A DNA stretch of 64,000 nucleotides from Tenuifilum thalassicum (GTDB taxonomy: Bacteria > Bacteroidota > Bacteroidia > Bacteroidales > Tenuifilaceae), in contig NZ_CP041345.1 of the NCBI RefSeq assembly GCF_013265555.1, positions 310,001-374,000 of the forward strand, given 5' to 3'. The notes beneath the pieces are model-generated. The model was not told where the DNA came from and searched no databases. It saw only the letters and a program-made list of their open reading frames with translations. A program made the position numbers and the translations under genes. Position 1 is the first letter of the stretch. Each line of letters starts with the position of its first letter. Positions 17,513 through 26,256 of the stretch are shown piece by piece.

Positions 17513-18478
17513 ATGAAAAGGATTTATCATTTTCCTCTTGTTTTATTGATTATTCCTTTGATACTTTCCTGTTCAAAGAACGAGTTTTCAAACGAAGACC
17601 AACCTAAAGCCGATAGCGAAATTTTAAAAATTATTGAGGAGATTAATGCCGATAGCATAGCATCAAATATTAAGATGCTCGAGAATCTTGGAACAAGATA
17701 TGCCCTTGCCAGCAATAGACGCGAGGTGTCATTTACCATTTTGAAAAAATTCAAAAGCTATGGTTACACAAATGCACGTTTAGACTCATTTGAGGTTACC
17801 TTAGCAAAGGGATGTCTTATATACACCACATGGCAGTATAATGTGGTAGCCGAGTTAGAAGGTACTGGATATCCCGATAGCCTGATACTAATAGGTGGTC
17901 ACCACGATTGCACGCTTAGAGCTACAGAGCCACAAAACCCACTTGAATTTGCCCCTGGCGCTGATGATAATGCTAGCGGAGTTGCTGTTACTCTTGAAAT
18001 TGCTAGGGTTTTAAAGAACTCAATGGTTAATCCTAGAAAAACCATTCTATTTGCCACATTTGCAGCGGAAGAGTTTGGTTTACATGGGAGCAACCATATG
18101 GCTAAGGCAATGGCCGATACATCTGCAAAAGTTCAGTTTATGTTAAACAACGATATGGTATCATATTGCTCTATTCAAGATTCCTCGCTTTGGTATGTGA
18201 ATATTATCGATTACCTTAATTCAGTTGAACTTAGGGAAAAAGCAGCGCAGCTTTGTGAGCTATACACATCGTTAAAGGCAGTTAATAATAACGAATATCA
18301 AAAGTATAGCGACAGCTATAGCTTTTATCTCAATAATTTTCCTTCATTGTTCTTTATTTCCTTTCATGATGACCCTAATTATCATTCTGTAAATGATTTA
18401 GCAGTTTATCAAAATCTAAAATTTGCTCGCGAAGTGGCCAAGTTAAATTGTGCGTTAATAATTGATGCAAATAAATGA
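17513..18478 (+). CDS. M28-family zinc aminopeptidase, lipoprotein
   Basis: Di-zinc peptidase of 321 aa anchored in the envelope. The lipobox LILSC puts the acylated Cys near residue 20. Metal and catalytic residues of family M28 are visible in order: GGHHD (His and Asp) near 123, PGADDNASG (bridging Asp) near 147, FAAEEFG (catalytic Glu plus metal Glu) near 185, LNNDMV (Asp) near 212 and NYHSVND (His) near 285. It probably trims peptides in the periplasm or at the cell surface. Divergent from the glycan operon. Confidence 0.9.
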   Translation: MKRIYHFPLVLLIIPLILSCSKNEFSNEDQPKADSEILKIIEEINADSIASNIKMLENLGTRYALASNRREVSFTILKKFKSYGYTNARLDSFEVTLAKGCLIYTTWQYNVVAELEGTGYPDSLILIGGHHDCTLRATEPQNPLEFAPGADDNASGVAVTLEIARVLKNSMVNPRKTILFATFAAEEFGLHGSNHMAKAMADTSAKVQFMLNNDMVSYCSIQDSSLWYVNIIDYLNSVELREKAAQLCELYTSLKAVNNNEYQKYSDSYSFYLNNFPSLFFISFHDDPNYHSVNDLAVYQNLKFAREVAKLNCALIIDANK

Positions 18479-18500
18479 ACCATGTTTGAAAATATTCGTT

Positions 18501-18508
18501 TAAATTTG
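18501..18508 (+). promoter_or_regulatory. Candidate Bacteroidota -7 promoter element
   Basis: TAAATTTG matches TAnnTTTG exactly, 24 nt before the TPR gene start. A clear -33 TTG at standard spacing is missing, so this is tentative. Confidence 0.35.
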
Positions 18509-18532
18509 AGTATTCAAATTAAACAATAACCT

Positions 18533-19795
18533 ATGAAGCGTATCGTAGTTGTAATCGTAGGCCTTGCACTTATTGCATTGGCAGCATATTTTGTGCTTAA
18601 ACCACGTATGGCTGAAAATCGTTTCCAGGAAGGAATAACCTTACTCGATTCCATGAAATATGAGCTAGCAGTTGAAAAGTTTACCAAGGCTATTAAGTTA
18701 AATCCTAAGGAGTATAAATATTATCTAAAAAGAGGGATTGCTTATGCAGCGCTCAATAACGATTCCTTAGCTGTAGACGATTACTCAAAAGCTATTCAAA
18801 TCGATTCCACTATATCCGATTTGTATCTATACCGAGGCATATCTTTAAGAAAACAAGATGAGTTTACCGAAGCTATGGCCGATTTGAATAAAGCCATTGC
18901 TCTAAACGATTCAAGTGCACAAGCATACTACCAGCGTGGGTTACTTAATGCTGCACTCTTTGAATTTGACAAGGCTATAAACGATTACAACAAAAGCATT
19001 GAACTTGATGGTTCAAATATTGAAGCTTTTTTCAGTCGTGGTGAGTCGTTGGCAAATATCGAAGATTTTAGAGGTGCAATTGCCAACTACGATAAGTTGA
19101 TTGAGGGCTCAAACGCAACCCCTGAAGCTTACAAGAAAAGGGGCATCTTCAAGTTAAAGATTCAAGACTATAAAGGTGCCATTGCCGATTTAGAAATTGC
19201 ATTGAAAGATTTGCCAAACGATGAGGAGTTGCTTTATTCTCTGGGAGATGCATACTCAAATGACAAACGATTTGACGATGCAATAAAAGTACTTGACAAG
19301 GCTCTGGCAATTGATTCCAATATGCCCATGGTATATGGTGTAAAAGGCGGTGCGCTACTTCGAAAAGGTGACTTCAAGCAAGCAATAGCATCGTTTACCA
19401 AAGCCATTCAGCTGAAACCCGATTATCTTAAAGCATACTATGGTCGGGGAGTGGCTCGTGCCTTTATGAAAGACTACAAAGGATCAATTGTCGATTTTAA
19501 CAAGGTAATAGAACTCAATCCCGATTATGTTCAGGCTTATTATAATCGTGCTGTCTCAAAAGCTATTCTTGGCGACCATAAGGGAGCAATCCCCGATTAT
19601 GACAGGATAATTAAGGCGGACCCAAAAAATGCAGAAGCATACTATAATCGTGGTATATCTAAGATGAATGTTAGGGAATACAATTCTGGTTGCGACGATT
19701 TCCAAAAAGCTTACGATTTGGGCTATAAACCAGCAGAACAAATGCTAAATATCTATTGCCCTAAGGATAAGAATGTCAAGACGATAATTCAGTAA
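18533..19795 (+). CDS. TPR-repeat protein with N-terminal membrane anchor
   Basis: 420 aa. An uncleaved N-terminal hydrophobic segment (residues 4-22) anchors a periplasmic array of about eleven 34-residue tetratricopeptide repeats, recognisable by repeated YYxRG..., A..DY.KAI.L and NP/P spacing from residue 28 to about 400. TPR arrays bind other proteins; no enzymatic domain is present and the partner is unknown. Downstream is a convergent outer-membrane protein gene 9 nt away. Confidence 0.88.
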   Translation: MKRIVVVIVGLALIALAAYFVLKPRMAENRFQEGITLLDSMKYELAVEKFTKAIKLNPKEYKYYLKRGIAYAALNNDSLAVDDYSKAIQIDSTISDLYLYRGISLRKQDEFTEAMADLNKAIALNDSSAQAYYQRGLLNAALFEFDKAINDYNKSIELDGSNIEAFFSRGESLANIEDFRGAIANYDKLIEGSNATPEAYKKRGIFKLKIQDYKGAIADLEIALKDLPNDEELLYSLGDAYSNDKRFDDAIKVLDKALAIDSNMPMVYGVKGGALLRKGDFKQAIASFTKAIQLKPDYLKAYYGRGVARAFMKDYKGSIVDFNKVIELNPDYVQAYYNRAVSKAILGDHKGAIPDYDRIIKADPKNAEAYYNRGISKMNVREYNSGCDDFQKAYDLGYKPAEQMLNIYCPKDKNVKTIIQ

Positions 19796-19804
19796 TTTCA
19801 GACT

Positions 19805-20863
19805 TTATCTAAAACTTTTCATAGGCCCATCGAATGTGAGGCTAAGGGTGTAACTGTACTCTAGAGTTGATGCTTTAATATCGTAATAGGTATTAGCGTA
19901 TGCTTTAATGGTTAAACCATTTGCTATGTTTTTCTGGTAAATCACTGAGAATGTGGTAAGTATTCTTTCCTCGGTATCATACGCGGGATTTATGGTTGAA
20001 ATAGAACCAAAAAGTTCCTCTCCACGTGGGTTAATAAAACCATTAGAGAACCATTGCCCTAGTTCAAAACGAATATCATCCTTGGTGTAAAATATTTTTG
20101 GATGTAGGGCAAAACCATTATTAAACTTAAACTCTGCCGAGGGTGATAAATTTTTATAGTAGTAGAAGGATGCGTTAGCCCCAAATCCACTGGTAAAAGT
20201 AAAAGAAGGAGCAATGGAAATGTTCACGATGGTTTGGACTGGTAAATCGGTGCTATCTATTTGTCCACCTTTATGAAAGGCCATCGCATGAATGGCGCTC
20301 CCAAATCCATGGCTTTTTGAGTCTAAATTATAAAGATGGCTAAATCCAACGGTAAACTCTTCTTGAAAAGGGCTGCCCGCTTTTATGTACCTTTCCCAGT
20401 TAATCCACAAATCGGCTTTTGCTTTTTCCCCATTATACAAGAACTGAACACCAGTTTCAGGCTGATTAAGCATAAGCCTTTCAGGCTTGAAAAGTGGTTC
20501 GGGGAGCCAATGCCCCTCCTTTGAGTAGATTGTTCCAACAATCATGGAAATATTTTTACCTAGTTTAGTCGATGCCGAAAAGTAAGGAACTAACCGTTCT
20601 AGCGTGTCGGCGCCAGCTAAATAAAGCAGATGAAAACCTGTTTCTATTGAGAAACGCTCATAATTAATTCTAACTCCTGGTTGAAAGAAAAATCCAGGAT
20701 GTGTATATCCCTTTTTTATGTTACCAGTGAATTCTTTGTTGTCAAAAAATGATTTACCAAAAAGGTTTAGTGTGAGATTCAAACTATCAGATTGCCCTTT
20801 TGATATGGAAAAAAGCAATATAAAGAGAAGTGATAGCGTCATTCTTGTACAAATTCGTTCCAT
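19805..20863 (-). CDS. Hypothetical outer-membrane beta-barrel protein
   Basis: 352 aa from the ATG at 20863; the frame extends to a TTG at 20902, but only the ATG places a proper signal peptide (ending ISKGQ) at the N-terminus. The mature protein is a run of alternating hydrophobic strands with aromatic girdles and tight turns (for example RINYERFSIETGFHLLY), typical of a 14-16-strand barrel. I cannot assign a family; porin- or alginate-export-like proteins are possible. It is divergent from the serine hydrolase gene and convergent with the TPR gene. Confidence 0.65.
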   Translation of the reverse strand: MERICTRMTLSLLFILLFSISKGQSDSLNLTLNLFGKSFFDNKEFTGNIKKGYTHPGFFFQPGVRINYERFSIETGFHLLYLAGADTLERLVPYFSASTKLGKNISMIVGTIYSKEGHWLPEPLFKPERLMLNQPETGVQFLYNGEKAKADLWINWERYIKAGSPFQEEFTVGFSHLYNLDSKSHGFGSAIHAMAFHKGGQIDSTDLPVQTIVNISIAPSFTFTSGFGANASFYYYKNLSPSAEFKFNNGFALHPKIFYTKDDIRFELGQWFSNGFINPRGEELFGSISTINPAYDTEERILTTFSVIYQKNIANGLTIKAYANTYYDIKASTLEYSYTLSLTFDGPMKSFR

Positions 20864-20960
20864 TTGGGTAATTTTTGAGTATATTTTAAGGACAAATATC
20901 AAGAAAAATCCAAAACAATAGTTAATTTCGACACAACTTATTGCCTAAAACCAAAAAGTT

Positions 20961-22130
20961 ATGACTCAAAAGAAAAAGCTTAAATCAATAGGTATCGTTT
21001 TGCTGATAGGTCTTGCAGCCTATCTTGCTATACCTCAAAATCATTACATTGTCAGGGCGTTGATATTTCAACATGTAAATATTGATGATTACAAAATCTT
21101 CAATAACAGAACAGTAAAGGCAGGTGTCGCTGAGCCGTGGCGAATGCATCCTCAATATAATACCTATCAGCTATCCGATGAGCAGCTAAACTACTTTAAG
21201 GATTTTAGAACCGTGGCTTTTCTTGTTATAAAGGATACATCGTTGCTTTTTGAAACATATTGGGATGGCTATGGAACCGATTCGTACTCCAACTCTTTCT
21301 CCATGGCTAAAAGTATTGTTAGCCTTCTTATTGGATGCGCTTTAGACGATGGTTACATAAAAAGTGTTGATGAGCCAATTGCTAATTACCTGCCCGAGTT
21401 CAAAGATGGCGATAAGTCAAAAATCACCATAAAACATTTGCTTACCATGAGTTCTGGATTGAGTTGGGATGAGGCGTATAGTAGTTTATTCTCGTTAACC
21501 ACTCAAGGCTACTATGGTAATGACCTTGCCAAGCTTGTTCTTTATCAGCATGTAGTGGATGAGCCAGGTAAAATATTTGAATACCGTAGTGGCGATACTC
21601 AGTTGCTCTCAATAATCATTGAAAGGGCAACTGGTAAAACGTTATCGGAATATGCATCCGAAAAACTTTGGACTCAAATTGGTGCCGAGCACGATGCGCT
21701 TTGGTGCCTCGACCACAAGAATGGGATTGAAAAAGCATTCTGCTGCTTCAATACAAACGCTAGAGACTTTGCTCGTTTTGGGCAGCTTGTTCTTAATGGT
21801 GGTAAATGGAATGGCAAACAGATTGTTCCTGCAGAATATCTTAGTGAAGCACTCACTCCTGCATCATACTTATATGACCCTGAGACAAAAAAGAATGTTG
21901 ATTTTTATGGCTATCAGTGGTGGATGATTAATGTTGATAACCATAAGGTATGGTATGCAAGAGGTTTGCTAGGGCAGTATATCTTTGTAATTCCCGATTT
22001 GAATGCAGTAGTAGTTCGATTAGGACATCTACGGAATAATCATAGAATTGATGGTACTCCCGAAGATGTGTATAAGTATATTCAGTTTGGTATTGATATT
22101 GCAAAAAGTTCGGTAACAAATGACAAGTAA
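20961..22130 (+). CDS. Serine hydrolase, beta-lactamase/class C family
   Basis: 389-aa penicillin-binding-protein-like hydrolase (esterase, peptidase or lactamase-fold). A hydrophobic N-terminal segment (residues 10-26) suggests a membrane anchor with the catalytic domain outside. The nucleophile is in FSMAKS (SxxK) near residue 116, the second motif is YRSGDT (YxS) near 197, and a G-rich strand near the C-terminus replaces KTG. Substrate unknown. The last 11 nt overlap the start of the next gene, so the two are translationally linked. Confidence 0.85.
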   Translation: MTQKKKLKSIGIVLLIGLAAYLAIPQNHYIVRALIFQHVNIDDYKIFNNRTVKAGVAEPWRMHPQYNTYQLSDEQLNYFKDFRTVAFLVIKDTSLLFETYWDGYGTDSYSNSFSMAKSIVSLLIGCALDDGYIKSVDEPIANYLPEFKDGDKSKITIKHLLTMSSGLSWDEAYSSLFSLTTQGYYGNDLAKLVLYQHVVDEPGKIFEYRSGDTQLLSIIIERATGKTLSEYASEKLWTQIGAEHDALWCLDHKNGIEKAFCCFNTNARDFARFGQLVLNGGKWNGKQIVPAEYLSEALTPASYLYDPETKKNVDFYGYQWWMINVDNHKVWYARGLLGQYIFVIPDLNAVVVRLGHLRNNHRIDGTPEDVYKYIQFGIDIAKSSVTNDK

Positions 22131-23313
22131 AGAATTTATTAAAGAACGATTAAAGGTTAAGCTATTAGCATTTCCTAACGCTGAGTTATCGGTATTTGAT
22201 AAGGCAAAGAAAAAATATATTGGGCTGTTCAACCCCGAAGAGATGGAGTTTGTAAACGATAAGCCCGATGTGCTGATGTTTCTTACAGGGGGATCAGAGC
22301 ATGTAGCCATTGAATCGGTTCAGGAGTTCCGTTTTTACATATTGCTTGCCTCGCGCGATGCTAACTCATGGGCTGCTGCAACTGAGGTAAAAGCATGGAT
22401 GAATCAGCATAATATAAGGTCAATATTACTGGATGCCGACCATCCCGACACATCGGAACTTCTTAGCGAGTACTATCATGCATTTGTAGGCGTAAAACGC
22501 TTGCATGGGCAAAGACTTGGAGTGGTTGGAAGTCCTTCTCCTTGGTTGGTGGCAAGCGGGATAAATCCCTACCTATTGCAAAGCAAACTAGGAATAGAGC
22601 AGATTGATATTAGTTGGGATAACATTGTTTTCGATGAGATTCAACAGGTCGCGTCCGATTTCTATTCGCTTTTTTCGAAAGCCGAAAATAAACAGGAGCT
22701 AATGGAGAGCGGAAGAATTTATGAGGGTTTAGCTTCCCTTATCCCCTTTTATAGGCTTAACGCGATGACCGTTGAGTGTTTCCCAATGGTAAATAAAACT
22801 GGACATACTGCATGTTTGGCATTATCAAAGCTAAACTATGATGGCATTCCAACTGCCTGCGAAGCAGACGTATGTAGCGCAGCAGCGATGATGTTTGCCG
22901 CAGAAGTGTGTAATACAATCCCTTGGATGGCTAATATTGCCCACGTTGGTGAGGGAAAAGGTTTGCTAGCGCATTGTACTGCTCCCGTTAACCATCTTAC
23001 ATCATTTAAACTCGATACCCATTTTGAAACAGGTAAAGGTTATGCCATCTCAGGACAGCTGAAGGGTGAGGAGGTTACTATTTTTAGGTTCGACAGTATG
23101 CTTAATAAGATATTTGTTACTAAAGCTAAAGTAGTTAGCATTCCCAAAAGCAGAAAAGCATGTAGAACACAGGTTGAGGTTGAACTTAGTCAAACCGCAA
23201 TAAAGTATTTCACCGAGAACCCATTTGGAAATCACCATATGGTGTTGCCAGGAAATTGGACTAAACGATTAGAACTTGCAGCGCAATTGTTAAGCATTGA
23301 GGTTGTTAGCTAA
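22120..23313 (+). CDS. L-fucose/L-arabinose isomerase-like protein
   Basis: 397-aa cytoplasmic protein resembling the two-domain core of sugar isomerases of the fucose/arabinose type: an N-terminal alternating alpha/beta region, then the segment GIPTACEADVCSAAAMMFA near residue 245 with the metal-ligand-type Glu and Asp, and a His-containing C-terminal domain (LAHCTAPVNH). It is shorter than true fucose isomerase (about 590 aa), so it belongs to the short 'isomerase-related' group whose reaction is not established. It overlaps the serine hydrolase gene by 11 nt and ends before a strong terminator. Confidence 0.7.
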   Translation: MTSKEFIKERLKVKLLAFPNAELSVFDKAKKKYIGLFNPEEMEFVNDKPDVLMFLTGGSEHVAIESVQEFRFYILLASRDANSWAAATEVKAWMNQHNIRSILLDADHPDTSELLSEYYHAFVGVKRLHGQRLGVVGSPSPWLVASGINPYLLQSKLGIEQIDISWDNIVFDEIQQVASDFYSLFSKAENKQELMESGRIYEGLASLIPFYRLNAMTVECFPMVNKTGHTACLALSKLNYDGIPTACEADVCSAAAMMFAAEVCNTIPWMANIAHVGEGKGLLAHCTAPVNHLTSFKLDTHFETGKGYAISGQLKGEEVTIFRFDSMLNKIFVTKAKVVSIPKSRKACRTQVEVELSQTAIKYFTENPFGNHHMVLPGNWTKRLELAAQLLSIEVVS

Positions 23314-23335
23314 TCTGTTTTTCTGATAATTTTGG

Positions 23336-23366
23336 AAACCCCTCGATTTTAATCGTGGGGTTTTTT
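23336..23366 (+). terminator. Intrinsic terminator
   Basis: AAACCCC and GGGGTTT enclose an inner CGAT/ATCG stem with one T-T mismatch, followed by TTTTTT. It closes the serine hydrolase / isomerase-like operon. Confidence 0.85.
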
Positions 23367-23412
23367 ATTCATTCTTTTATCTGTTGTATAGTTTAAAACA
23401 ATCATGCATAAA

Positions 23413-23441
23413 TTAAAAAGGCTGCCTTTTTGAGACAGCCT
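23413..23441 (-). terminator. Intrinsic terminator after frr
   Basis: On the minus strand AGGCTG ... CAGCCT pairs over an 11-nt loop and runs into TTTTTAATT. It lies just 3' of frr. Confidence 0.75.
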
Positions 23442-23462
23442 AAATAATATGTGGGATAATTT

Positions 23463-24029
23463 CTACACCGTAAGAATCTCTTGCTCTTTCTTTTGAAGAA
23501 TCTCGTCGACCTTCTTATTATGTTTGTCAGTTATTTTTTGAACTTTGGCTTCAGCGTCTTTAGCAGCATCCTCAGGTAGTCCATCCTTTTGCATTTTCTT
23601 GATTTCTTCAATAGCATCACGCCTAGAGTTTCTAATGCTTACCTTAGCGTTTTCACCTTCGTGCTTAACCTGTTTAATTAGTTCTTTACGGCGCTCTTCG
23701 GTTAATGGGGGAACCATAATACGAATCGATTCTCCATTATTTTGAGGGTTAAATCCAAGGTTGGCAGCCATAATTGCCTTTTCAATTGGGTCAATCATCT
23801 TTTTTTCCCAAGGTTGAACAACTATAGTTCTTGCATCGGGACTTCCGACGCTGGCAACTTGGTTTAGGGGAGTCATGGTGCCATAATAGTCTACCATAAC
23901 ACCTGAAAGCATGGCTGGGTTTGCACGACCAGCACGGATAACTCTAAGCTCATTCTCAAGATGCTCAATGGCTTTAGCCATTTTGCTCTCGGCAGTATCT
24001 AAAACCTTTTTGGTATCTTCAATATTCAT
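23463..24029 (-). CDS. frr: Ribosome recycling factor
   Basis: 188 aa, normal length for RRF, which with EF-G splits the post-termination ribosome. Characteristic stretches are LRVIRAGRANPAML near residue 27, the hinge region, ARTIVVQPWEKKMI near 67, and the C-terminal three-helix bundle with RKELIKQVK and RNSRRDAIEEIKK. It follows pyrH by 37 nt on the same strand, the widespread pyrH-frr pair, and ends at a hairpin terminator. Confidence 0.97.
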   Translation of the reverse strand: MNIEDTKKVLDTAESKMAKAIEHLENELRVIRAGRANPAMLSGVMVDYYGTMTPLNQVASVGSPDARTIVVQPWEKKMIDPIEKAIMAANLGFNPQNNGESIRIMVPPLTEERRKELIKQVKHEGENAKVSIRNSRRDAIEEIKKMQKDGLPEDAAKDAEAKVQKITDKHNKKVDEILQKKEQEILTV

Positions 24030-24066
24030 AGCTGATTAGGTTTTTGTTTTTCCGACACTAAAAGTA

Positions 24067-24777
24067 TTAATTTTTTACTAAAGTACCAATCTTTTCACCT
24101 GTTACAACCTTATTCAGATTGCCAGGAGTGTTCATATCGAAAACCAATATAGGCAGGTTATTCTCGCTACACATGGTAAACGCAGTTAGGTCCATAACCT
24201 TAAGCTTTTTCTCGTAAGCGTCTGTAAAAGTAATCTCATCGAACTTAACTGCATTTTTATCCTTTTCTGGGTCAGCAGTGTAAACTCCATCCACTCTTGT
24301 CCCTTTAAGAAGTACTTCTGCTTCTATCTCAACTCCTCGTAGGGCTGAGGCGGTGTCGGTTGTAAAAAATGGATTTCCAGTTCCACCTGCTATAATTGCC
24401 ACAAAACCTTGCTTAAATCCCTCAAGAACTTTTGCTTTGGTATAAAGTTCCCCTACGGGTTCCATTTTGGTTGCAGTGAAAACCTTAGCTTTTCCACCTG
24501 CACCTTCAATGGCCGATTGTAAAGCCAAACTGTTAATCACTGTGGCTAACATCCCCATCTGGTCGCCCTTTACTCGGTCGAATCCTTTTGAAACGCCACT
24601 CAACCCTCTAAAGATATTACCACCACCTATAACAATACCAATTTCAACACCAAGATCGGCAACCTCTTTTATTTGTTGAGCGTAACTATTCAGAATATCG
24701 GTATTGATACCATACTTATCATTGCCCATTAAGGCTTCACCACTAAGTTTCAGTAGTATACGTTTGTATTTAACCAT
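24067..24777 (-). CDS. pyrH: UMP kinase
   Basis: Hexameric bacterial UMP kinase (amino-acid-kinase fold), converting UMP to UDP for RNA and cell-wall precursor synthesis. From the ATG at 24777 the product is 236 aa and begins MVKYKRILLKLSGEAL, with the expected LKLSGEAL motif; the upstream in-frame ATG would add ten unusual residues. Other motifs are VIGGGNIFRG near residue 52, GGTGNPFFTTD near 132 and KGTRVDGVYTADP near 158. It is co-transcribed with frr. Confidence 0.97.
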   Translation of the reverse strand: MVKYKRILLKLSGEALMGNDKYGINTDILNSYAQQIKEVADLGVEIGIVIGGGNIFRGLSGVSKGFDRVKGDQMGMLATVINSLALQSAIEGAGGKAKVFTATKMEPVGELYTKAKVLEGFKQGFVAIIAGGTGNPFFTTDTASALRGVEIEAEVLLKGTRVDGVYTADPEKDKNAVKFDEITFTDAYEKKLKVMDLTAFTMCSENNLPILVFDMNTPGNLNKVVTGEKIGTLVKN

Positions 24778-24815
24778 TACGATTGTTTTTTCGGCGTAAA
24801 AATACAAATAATAGC

Positions 24816-26153
24816 CTAATCTTTTACTATTGCGTTGTAATAGCTCCTTAACGACATGCTATAGGTTCGAAGCATTTCAGCAAGAAGATTACTTAGCTGG
24901 TTAACTGCATCATCTCCCTTATAATTTCTGATTTCTTGCATTAGGTTATTTAGCTCAGCTGAATTATTAACCTCAAACTCTGGATTTTTTACTAGGAGTG
25001 GTGGGCAATATGTTTTAAGAGCTTTGTCAACCTTTTTGCTCCTTTCAACCGATTCCTTGCTGATAACATTTCTAACAAAATCGTTGCTATAAGGAACAAT
25101 TGTTTTTCCTTCCTTTAATGCGGCTATTAGTGGATTGCTATCGTAGTTGTTGTAGGCATCACGCAGTGCTAGCCATTGAAACTGCTCTAAAACTGAGTGT
25201 TTATTGGAGACAAGTTGAACTGCATTGTTTTTGCTTTTTGGGAATCCAAGCATAGCCTTAAGGTTAATCCATATCATTCTAAGGGCGCTCATGCCAGGAA
25301 GAGGTGCAGTGTGGTATGGCATGGATTGGTCTCCAAGATAATGCATTCCCCAGCCCATAAATCGCCATCCCCAGTAGTCGTTGCCCGTTGAGAAAGCAAA
25401 TTCCGATAAAGCCTTGAAAAGGCTAATGCGAAATTCTGGGTAGGTTTTTTTAAGGAAAGGTCCAAAGGCGTAAACTATTTTGGCTTCGTGATAAAATCCC
25501 ATGTGGAAAGGGGCTTGGCTACCATATTCAAGTTTCGGATCACCAAATGGTTGAACACCAAAACCGTAGCGCTTGCCAAACTCGGTATTATTATCTTCGA
25601 ATAATCCTAAATCAAAACCATAATCCGGTTCATCGTTTGCAGTGCAAAGCACATCTATAGGTTGCACCTTATCGCCTTCCGATAAAAGAACATAGTTAAT
25701 ATGCGATAGCGCACTTACATCCTTTAGTGTTGTTAGCTCCGAAGCCGAGACCAAGGTTCTTTCTCCAACTTCCTGATTAGGAAGTAGGTGAAGATACAGT
25801 TTTAGCTTGATATTCGGATTGAGCCTAACTGCAGTTAAGAAACGAATGACTATATCATCGGGGTTACCAGTAGCTTTAAAATATAGATCTTTTGGGAGTG
25901 GAGCATAGTTAGGTAGGTTGGCTACTGCCCATTCCTCGTACTCTTTCAGAAAGTTTTCGATTTCTTTCTCGTTTTTTATTAGAAACGATTTCAAACTTTC
26001 AACTTCAATAGGTTGTTTGTTTACTAGGTCGGGAATATTTGATAACACAGGGTAAGCAAGCAATGGGTGTTCCGACCATGCTTTTGACATGAGGGGTAAG
26101 GTTATTAAACATGCTGTCAACCATAAGATTAGTGAAACTCTAATTTTTTTCAT
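24816..26153 (-). CDS. Secreted zinc phospholipase-C / S1-P1-nuclease-like protein
   Basis: 445 aa with a signal peptide whose most likely cleavage site (LMSKA / WSEHP) leaves Trp as residue 1 of the mature protein. In the zinc-dependent phospholipase C and S1/P1 nuclease families the N-terminal Trp is itself a zinc ligand, and the downstream MGWGMHYLGDQSMPYHTA segment near residue 265 has the matching HxxGDxxxPxH metal motif. So a secreted trinuclear-zinc phosphodiesterase is likely. At 445 aa it is longer than P1 nuclease (about 270), with extra helices at the C-terminus. It lies upstream of pyrH on the same strand with a short gap. Confidence 0.65.
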   Translation of the reverse strand: MKKIRVSLILWLTACLITLPLMSKAWSEHPLLAYPVLSNIPDLVNKQPIEVESLKSFLIKNEKEIENFLKEYEEWAVANLPNYAPLPKDLYFKATGNPDDIVIRFLTAVRLNPNIKLKLYLHLLPNQEVGERTLVSASELTTLKDVSALSHINYVLLSEGDKVQPIDVLCTANDEPDYGFDLGLFEDNNTEFGKRYGFGVQPFGDPKLEYGSQAPFHMGFYHEAKIVYAFGPFLKKTYPEFRISLFKALSEFAFSTGNDYWGWRFMGWGMHYLGDQSMPYHTAPLPGMSALRMIWINLKAMLGFPKSKNNAVQLVSNKHSVLEQFQWLALRDAYNNYDSNPLIAALKEGKTIVPYSNDFVRNVISKESVERSKKVDKALKTYCPPLLVKNPEFEVNNSAELNNLMQEIRNYKGDDAVNQLSNLLAEMLRTYSMSLRSYYNAIVKD

Positions 26154-26214
26154 GGCACAAAGTTTTATACAATAGTATGAAAAAATTCTGTTAGCATGGT
26201 AAAATCTATAATAA

Positions 26215-26247
26215 AAATAGGTGAAAGATTTTGACTTTCACCTATTT
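26215..26247 (-). terminator. Intrinsic terminator after glpK
   Basis: A perfect 13-bp stem, AAATAGGTGAAAG / CTTTCACCTATTT, with a 7-nt loop. On the minus strand the second arm runs into TTTTTATTAT. It ends the glpD-glpK transcript. Confidence 0.88.
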
Positions 26248-26256
26248 GAGCACTTA

